Source: Thauera sp. UBA6194 (GTDB taxonomy: Bacteria > Pseudomonadota > Gammaproteobacteria > Burkholderiales > Rhodocyclaceae). From it: DNA of 8,413 bases. The DNA is taken from assembly GCA_002422685.1 (NCBI GenBank), contig DITC01000058.1:1-8413 (forward strand), written 5' to 3'. How positions within the stretch are numbered: position 1 is the first letter of the stretch; each line of letters begins with the position of its first letter. Positions 4,544-8,413 of this stretch are shown here, piece by piece. The translations under genes and the position numbers were made by a program. A model generated the notes under the pieces. That model searched no databases. It was not told the origin of the DNA and saw only the letters and a program-made list of their open reading frames with translations.

Positions 4544-5719
4544 TCAGGCTCCGCGCTGCAGCCGCTGCATGCGGTCGACCGCCTCGAGCAGGCGCTCGCG
4601 GCGCGTGGTGTAGGCGATGCGCAGGTGCTGGCGGGGGCGGTGATGGCCGAAGTCCAGCCCGGGCGTGGCGGCCACGCCCGCCTCTTCGATGAGGCGTCGG
4701 GCGAAGGCTTCGGAGTCGTCGGCGAGCTGCGAGATGTCGGCATAGATGTAGAAGGCGCCCTGCGGTTCGGTGGCGATGCAAAAGCCGAGCGCGCGTAGCG
4801 CGGGCAGCAGGGCGTTGCGTCGCTCGGCGAAGGTGTGGCGGCGCGCCTCCAGGATGTCGAGCGTGGCAGGCGCGAACGCGGCCAGCGCGGCGTGCTGGGC
4901 GGGCGTGGAGGGCGAGATGAAGAAGTGCTGCGCGAGCCGTTCGATATTGCGCGCGTAGCCCTGTGGCACCACCAGCCAGCCCAGACGCCAGCCGGTCATG
5001 CCGAAGTATTTCGAGAAGCTGTTGACCACGAAGACGTCGTCGGCCGCGTTGAGCGCCGGATCGGCGAGGGCCGCGCAGGCTTCGACGCCGTAGCTGAGGC
5101 CCTGATAGATCTCGTCCACGAGCAGCACGCCGCCATGTGCGTGCGTGCTCCGATGCAGCGCGCCGAGCTCGGCAAGGTCGAGCAGGGTGCCGGTCGGGTT
5201 GGACGGGCTGGCCACCATGAGCCCGCGCGTGCGCGCGTGCCAGGCGGCATCGACCTGCGCCGGCGTGGGCTGATAACGGCTGCCGGCATCGACCGGCAGC
5301 GCGCGCGCCACGCCCTCGAAGGCGCGCACCAGGTGGCGGTTGGAGGGATAGCCGGGGTCGGGCAGCAGCCATTCGTCGCCCGGCTCGGTGGTGGCGGCGA
5401 GCGCGAGCATCAGGGCGCCCGAGGCCCCTGCGGTGATGACGATGCGCTCGGGCGAGACGTCGGCGCCGAAGCGATCCTGATAGAAGCGTGCGATCGCCTC
5501 GCGCAGCGCGGGCAGGCCGAGGCCGGGCGTGTAGTGCACGTCGCCGCGGCCGATGAAGGCCTGGGCGGCCTCGACGATGGGGGCCGGGGTGGGGAAGTCG
5601 GGCTCGCCGACCTCCATGTGGATGATGTCGCGCCCCTGCGCCTCGAGCTCGCGCGCGCGGCGCAGCAGCTCCATGACATGGAAGGGCTGGATGTCGTCGA
5701 GGCGGCGTGAGCGGTACAT
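4544..5719 (-). CDS. PLP-dependent class I/II aminotransferase
   Basis: This 391-residue protein is a fold-type I aminotransferase of the aspartate/alanine transaminase group, moving an amino group between an amino acid and a 2-oxo acid. Visible family marks: 'MEVGEPDFPTP' near the start, 'YTPGLGLPALREAI' (63-76), 'NPTG' (N174), 'DEIY' (D202, Y205), the Schiff-base lysine K237 in 'NSFSKYFGMTGWRLGW', and R367 in 'LRIAYTT', which usually binds the substrate carboxylate. All catalytic residues are present and length is normal. The start has GGAG (5727-5730 on this strand) seven bases upstream. Substrate cannot be told from sequence; alanine- or aspartate-type transamination would link it to pyruvate or oxaloacetate from the neighbouring enzymes (inference). 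A hairpin sits just upstream at 5746-5766. Confidence 0.92.
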   Translation of the reverse strand: MYRSRRLDDIQPFHVMELLRRARELEAQGRDIIHMEVGEPDFPTPAPIVEAAQAFIGRGDVHYTPGLGLPALREAIARFYQDRFGADVSPERIVITAGASGALMLALAATTEPGDEWLLPDPGYPSNRHLVRAFEGVARALPVDAGSRYQPTPAQVDAAWHARTRGLMVASPSNPTGTLLDLAELGALHRSTHAHGGVLLVDEIYQGLSYGVEACAALADPALNAADDVFVVNSFSKYFGMTGWRLGWLVVPQGYARNIERLAQHFFISPSTPAQHAALAAFAPATLDILEARRHTFAERRNALLPALRALGFCIATEPQGAFYIYADISQLADDSEAFARRLIEEAGVAATPGLDFGHHRPRQHLRIAYTTRRERLLEAVDRMQRLQRGA

Positions 5720-5745
5720 GGCAAAGCTCCGGTGGTGAAAAGCAG

Positions 5746-5766
5746 AAAAGCGCCAGCGGCGCTTTT
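5746..5766 (-). terminator. Hairpin terminator between pckG and the aminotransferase
   Basis: AAAAGCGCC (5746-5754) and GGCGCTTTT (5758-5766) form a perfect 9-base stem with a 3-base loop. On the minus strand the stem ends in TTTT. It lies 47 bases after the pckG stop and only 26 bases before the aminotransferase ATG. Confidence 0.7.
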
Positions 5767-5776
5767 CGTGGGCTAA

Positions 5777-5809
5777 AGACGCGGCGCGCGGGCGTACCCG
5801 CGGGCGTCT
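5777..5809 (-). terminator. Second GC-rich hairpin after pckG
   Basis: AGACGC (5777-5782) pairs with GCGTCT (5804-5809), enclosing a CGCGGG/CCCGCG stem with a 4-base loop (5787-5802). On the minus strand the structure runs into TTT. It starts five bases after the pckG stop and may act with the 5746-5766 hairpin. Confidence 0.5.
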
Positions 5810-5813
5810 GTCT

Positions 5814-7661
5814 TCAGTCGGTGTTGAGCGCCAGCTCGAACAGCTCGCGCTTGAGCACCAGCTGGCGCGGCAGGCGGTCCTGCAGCTTGTCGAACCACTC
5901 CTTGTGGGAGTTCAGCTCGGCGCGCCAGGCGTCGGCGTCGACCTGGGTCAGGGCCTCGAACTCCTCGCGGCTGATCTCGGCGCCGCTCCAGTCGAGGTCC
6001 TCGAAGCGCGGCATCCAGCCGAGTGCGGTCTCGCGGGCCTGCACCTGGCCCTTGCAGCGCTCGACGATCCACTTGAGCACGCGCATGTTGTCGCCGAAGC
6101 CCGGCCACATGAACTCGCCCTTCTCGTTCATGCGGAACCAGTTCACGCAGAAGATCTTGGGGGTGTCCTCGACCACGTGGCCCATGCGCAGCCAGTGGTT
6201 GAAGTAGTCGCCCATGTGGTAGCCGCAGAAGGGCAGCATCGCGAACGGGTCGCGGCGCACCACGCCCTGCGCGCCGAAGGCGGCGGCGGTGGTCTCGGAA
6301 CCGAGCGTCGAGGCCATGTACACGCCGAAGTTCCAGTTGAAGGCCTCGTAGACCAGCGGCACCGTGGTGGCGCGGCGGCCGCCGAAGATGAAGGCCGAGA
6401 TCGGTACGCCGGCGGGGTCTTCCCAGGCCGGGTCGACCGAGGGGCACTGGCTGGCCGGGGCGGTGAAGCGCGCGTTCGGGTGCGCGGCCTTGCGCCCGGT
6501 CTCGGCGGCGATCTCCGGCGTCCAGTCCTTGCCCTGCCAGTCGACCAGGTGGGCCGGAGCCTCCTTGGTCATGCCTTCCCACCACACGTCGCCGTCGTCG
6601 GTGAGCGCGACGTTGGTGAAGATGATGTTTTCCTTCAGCGTTGCCATCGCGTTGAAGTTGGTCTTTTCGGAGGTGCCGGGGGCGACGCCGAAGTAGCCGA
6701 ACTCGGGATTGATGGCGCGGAACTTGCCGTCGGGGCCGGGCTTGATCCAGGCGATGTCGTCGCCGACGGTGGTGATCTTCCAGCCGTCGAAGGACTTGGG
6801 CGGGATCAGCATGGCGAAGTTGGTCTTGCCGCAGGCCGACGGGAAGGCGGCGGCGACGTAGGACTTTTCGCCCGCGGGGGATTCGACGCCGAGGATCAGC
6901 ATGTGCTCGGCCAGCCAGCCTTCGTCACGCGCCATGGTCGAGGCGATGCGCAGCGCGAAGCACTTCTTGCCCAGCAGCGCGTTGCCGCCGTAGCCCGAGC
7001 CGTAGGACCAGATCTCGCGCGTCTCGGGGTAGTGCACGATGTACTTGGTGGTCGGGTTGCACGGCCAGCGGCTGTCCTTCTCGCCGTGGGCGAGCGGGGC
7101 ACCGACCGTATGCACGCAGGGGACGAACTCGCCGTCGGTGCCGAGCACGTCGATCGCACCGCGGCCCATGCGGGTCATGATGCGCATGTTGGTGACGACG
7201 TAGGGGCTGTCCGAGATCTCGACGCCGATGTGGGCGATCGGGCTGCCGAGCGGGCCCATCGAGAACGGGATCACGTACATGGTGCGGCCGTGCATCGCGC
7301 CCTTGAACAGGCCGTTGAGCGTCTCGCGCATCACCGCCGGGTCTTCCCAGTTGTTGGTCGGGCCGGCGTCGCCCTTGTTCTGCGAGCAGATGAAGGTGCG
7401 GTCTTCGACGCGCGCGACGTCGGAGGGGTCGGACCAGGCGAGGTAGGAGTTCTTGCGCTTTTCCGGGTTGAGCTTGATCAGCGTGCCGGACTCGACCATC
7501 TCGGCGCACAGGCGGTCGTATTCTTCCTGCGAACCGTCGCACCAGACCACGCGGTCGGGTTCGGTCAGCGCTGCGATCTCGCCGACCCACTGCTTCAGGC
7601 CTTCGTGGCGGACGTATTCGGGGGCAGCGGCAATGGCCGCCTGGGCGTGGTTCTGTGACAT
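5814..7661 (-). CDS. pckG: Phosphoenolpyruvate carboxykinase (GTP)
   Basis: This 615-residue cytoplasmic enzyme converts oxaloacetate and GTP to phosphoenolpyruvate, CO2 and GDP, the entry step of gluconeogenesis from organic acids. It is the GTP class: the P-loop reads 'FPSACGKTN' with the hyper-reactive active-site cysteine (C277), K279 and T280, and length is that of GTP enzymes. Other family marks are 'YVIPFSMGPLGSP' (129-141), 'SYGSGYGGNALLGKKC' (219-234) with metal-binding lysine, H253 in 'AEHMLILG', 'TVGDDIAWI' (298-306), and 'FIFGGRRATTVPLV' near the guanine site. The start has GGGAG eight to ten bases upstream on the minus strand. It is divergent from maeB, sharing a 372-base control region, and is followed by two hairpins. 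It is full length with no anomalies. Confidence 0.97.
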   Translation of the reverse strand: MSQNHAQAAIAAAPEYVRHEGLKQWVGEIAALTEPDRVVWCDGSQEEYDRLCAEMVESGTLIKLNPEKRKNSYLAWSDPSDVARVEDRTFICSQNKGDAGPTNNWEDPAVMRETLNGLFKGAMHGRTMYVIPFSMGPLGSPIAHIGVEISDSPYVVTNMRIMTRMGRGAIDVLGTDGEFVPCVHTVGAPLAHGEKDSRWPCNPTTKYIVHYPETREIWSYGSGYGGNALLGKKCFALRIASTMARDEGWLAEHMLILGVESPAGEKSYVAAAFPSACGKTNFAMLIPPKSFDGWKITTVGDDIAWIKPGPDGKFRAINPEFGYFGVAPGTSEKTNFNAMATLKENIIFTNVALTDDGDVWWEGMTKEAPAHLVDWQGKDWTPEIAAETGRKAAHPNARFTAPASQCPSVDPAWEDPAGVPISAFIFGGRRATTVPLVYEAFNWNFGVYMASTLGSETTAAAFGAQGVVRRDPFAMLPFCGYHMGDYFNHWLRMGHVVEDTPKIFCVNWFRMNEKGEFMWPGFGDNMRVLKWIVERCKGQVQARETALGWMPRFEDLDWSGAEISREEFEALTQVDADAWRAELNSHKEWFDKLQDRLPRQLVLKRELFELALNTD

Positions 7662-7780
7662 GTAAACAGCTCTCCCGTGCTGTGATGCGAAACCATTCCC
7701 CGTCGGTCGGCCATCTGTGACGCTGGCTGCTGCCTGGCCGGCGGGCTGTTCGGACGCCCGGCGAGGGCGCCTCGACCTGT

Positions 7781-7809
7781 GCTTGCGCAGCCGTGTGGCA
7801 TGCGCAAGC
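7781..7809. promoter_or_regulatory. Strong inverted repeat in the pckG leader
   Basis: GCTTGCGCA (7781-7789) and TGCGCAAGC (7801-7809) pair perfectly. The inner GCC/GGC extends the stem with one bulged A and a GTGT loop. If pckG starts near 7817, this hairpin would lie at the beginning of its transcript. It could also be a protein site. Confidence 0.5.
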
Positions 7810-7861
7810 GCCGAAAGCCCATAATTATGCCACGGTCGCGGCTGGCGGACGCATGCGAGCG

Positions 7862-7877
7862 CTGCGCGATTGCGCAG
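7862..7877. promoter_or_regulatory. Inverted repeat CTGCGC-N4-GCGCAG
   Basis: This perfect 6-base inverted repeat with a 4-base centre lies midway between the two divergent genes. Its core resembles the arms of the repeat at 7781-7809 (TGCGCA). An operator role is inferred only from symmetry and place. Confidence 0.35.
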
Positions 7878-7916
7878 GGCACGGCCGTGTCGGCGAGGGC
7901 TTTATCTGCCTTTTTT

Positions 7917-7945
7917 CATATTGCAGATCGGTTTTCCGCAATATG
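7917..7945. promoter_or_regulatory. Inverted repeat CATATTGC-N13-GCAATATG, candidate maeB operator
   Basis: A perfect 8-base inverted repeat (7917-7924 and 7938-7945) in an AT-rich patch. An overlapping direct repeat is also present (7918-7930 and 7941-7953, both ending AGATCG). It lies just upstream of the candidate maeB -10, where an activator or repressor would act. Confidence 0.5.
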
Positions 7946-7961
7946 GAAGATCGCCTGACTT

Positions 7962-7970
7962 TGCTATGGT
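7962..7970 (+). promoter_or_regulatory. Candidate extended -10 promoter for maeB
   Basis: TGCTATGGT fits an extended -10 (TGn followed by a TATAAT-like hexamer, two mismatches) 63 bases before the maeB ATG. No good -35 is found 16-18 bases upstream, which would fit dependence on an activator at the inverted repeat. Confidence 0.35.
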
Positions 7971-8033
7971 GTATCAAGCCCGCACATGGCACGCGCGGGA
8001 CGCACACGAACAGGACGAGACAAGGAAGAGACC

Positions 8034-8413
8034 ATGGATGATTTGCTCCGCAACGCAGCACTCGACTATCACCGCTATCCCACCCCGGGAAAGATCTCGG
8101 TGACGCCCACCAAGGTGCTGTCCAACCAGCGCGACCTGTCGCTGGCTTATTCGCCCGGCGTGGCCGTGGCCTGCGACGCGATCGTCGCGGACCCTGCGCA
8201 GGCGGCCGAGCTCACCGCGCGCTCGAACCTGATCGGTGTGGTCACCAACGGCACCGCGGTGCTCGGCCTGGGCAACATCGGCCCGCTCGCGGCCAAACCG
8301 GTCATGGAAGGCAAGGGCGTGCTGTTCAAGAAGTTCGCCGGCATCGACGTCTTCGACCTCGAGATCGACGAGCCCGACGCCGACAAGCTGATCGACATGA
8401 TCGCCGCGCTCGA
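8034..8413 (+). CDS. maeB: NADP-dependent malic enzyme, MaeB type (5' part, cut by window end)
   Basis: The first 126 codons of a malic enzyme, which oxidises and decarboxylates malate to pyruvate, usually making NADPH. Recognisable N-terminal family text: 'LDYHRYPTPGKISVTPTK', 'NQRDLSLAYSPGVA' and 'NGTAVLGLGNIGPLAAKPVMEGKGVLFKKFAGIDVFDLEID'. MaeB proteins are usually around 750 residues, with a C-terminal phosphotransacetylase-like domain; that part lies outside the window, so its presence cannot be confirmed. The ATG at 8034 has AGGA seven bases upstream (8023-8026). Divergent pairing with pckG puts two enzymes of the PEP-pyruvate-C4 node under one control region. NADP preference is taken from the family, not seen here. 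Confidence 0.93.
   Translation, partial: MDDLLRNAALDYHRYPTPGKISVTPTKVLSNQRDLSLAYSPGVAVACDAIVADPAQAAELTARSNLIGVVTNGTAVLGLGNIGPLAAKPVMEGKGVLFKKFAGIDVFDLEIDEPDADKLIDMIAAL

Larger units (their letters stand above)
7662..8033. other. Divergent pckG-maeB control region, no gene seen
   Basis: These 372 bases hold no convincing coding sequence. They contain three perfect inverted repeats, listed separately, and AT-rich patches at 7819-7829 and 7911-7945 that stand out from the GC-rich surroundings and suit promoters. A possible pckG -10 on the minus strand is CATAAT (complement of 7824-7829), without a clear -35. Confidence 0.6.

Noticed and set aside
4835..5710. Plus-strand frame opposite the aminotransferase
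   Set aside because: It is an antisense shadow in high-GC DNA with low-complexity composition and no family motif.
5904..7658. Long plus-strand frame opposite pckG (584 residues)
   Set aside because: It is a shadow of a high-GC gene on the other strand. The PckG motifs on the minus strand are unambiguous.

Overview
The window is high-GC proteobacterial chromosome. Gene content and order (ampD, a lytic transglycosylase, a class I/II aminotransferase, GTP-dependent PEP carboxykinase, a MaeB-type malic enzyme) fit a betaproteobacterium of the Thauera/Azoarcus (Rhodocyclales) kind. This placement comes from recognising the proteins, not from a search.

Left third (1-2710), accessory. A cluster of six exact copies of a 24-nt element (core 8-479) leads into a complete REP-associated tyrosine transposase (RAYT, 564-1433). 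The RAYT's stop codon lies inside a seventh, inverted copy (1423-1446), so the gene sits between perfect inverted repeats. Next come a small putative exported protein (1534-1845), a degenerate forward copy of the element (1851-1873), a Phd/VapC-type toxin-antitoxin pair (1935-2551), and the 3' end of a second RAYT (about 2593-2697) that again ends in an inverted element copy (2687-2710). The layout 'forward element - gene - RAYT 3' end - inverted element' thus occurs twice, the second time with a toxin-antitoxin pair where the RAYT body would be.

Middle (2694-4497), cell-wall metabolism. ampD starts within or directly after the last element copy. The N-terminal part usual in AmpD is absent and the element itself offers the start codon. 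After a 323-base gap holding a near-consensus sigma-70 promoter (TTGACA-17-TAGAAT) overlapped by an inverted repeat, a membrane-anchored or exported SLT-domain lytic transglycosylase follows. A strong bidirectional terminator (4458-4497) closes this block.

Right part (4544-8413), central metabolism. An aminotransferase and pckG lie on the minus strand. maeB is divergent on the plus strand and runs off the window. PckG and MaeB are both enzymes of the PEP/pyruvate/C4-acid node, used in growth on organic acids. Their 372-base shared intergenic region holds several perfect inverted repeats that are candidate control sites.

No tRNA, rRNA, CRISPR array or classical IS element was recognised. The most unusual part is the RAYT/24-nt element system with its captured toxin-antitoxin pair and its junction with ampD.
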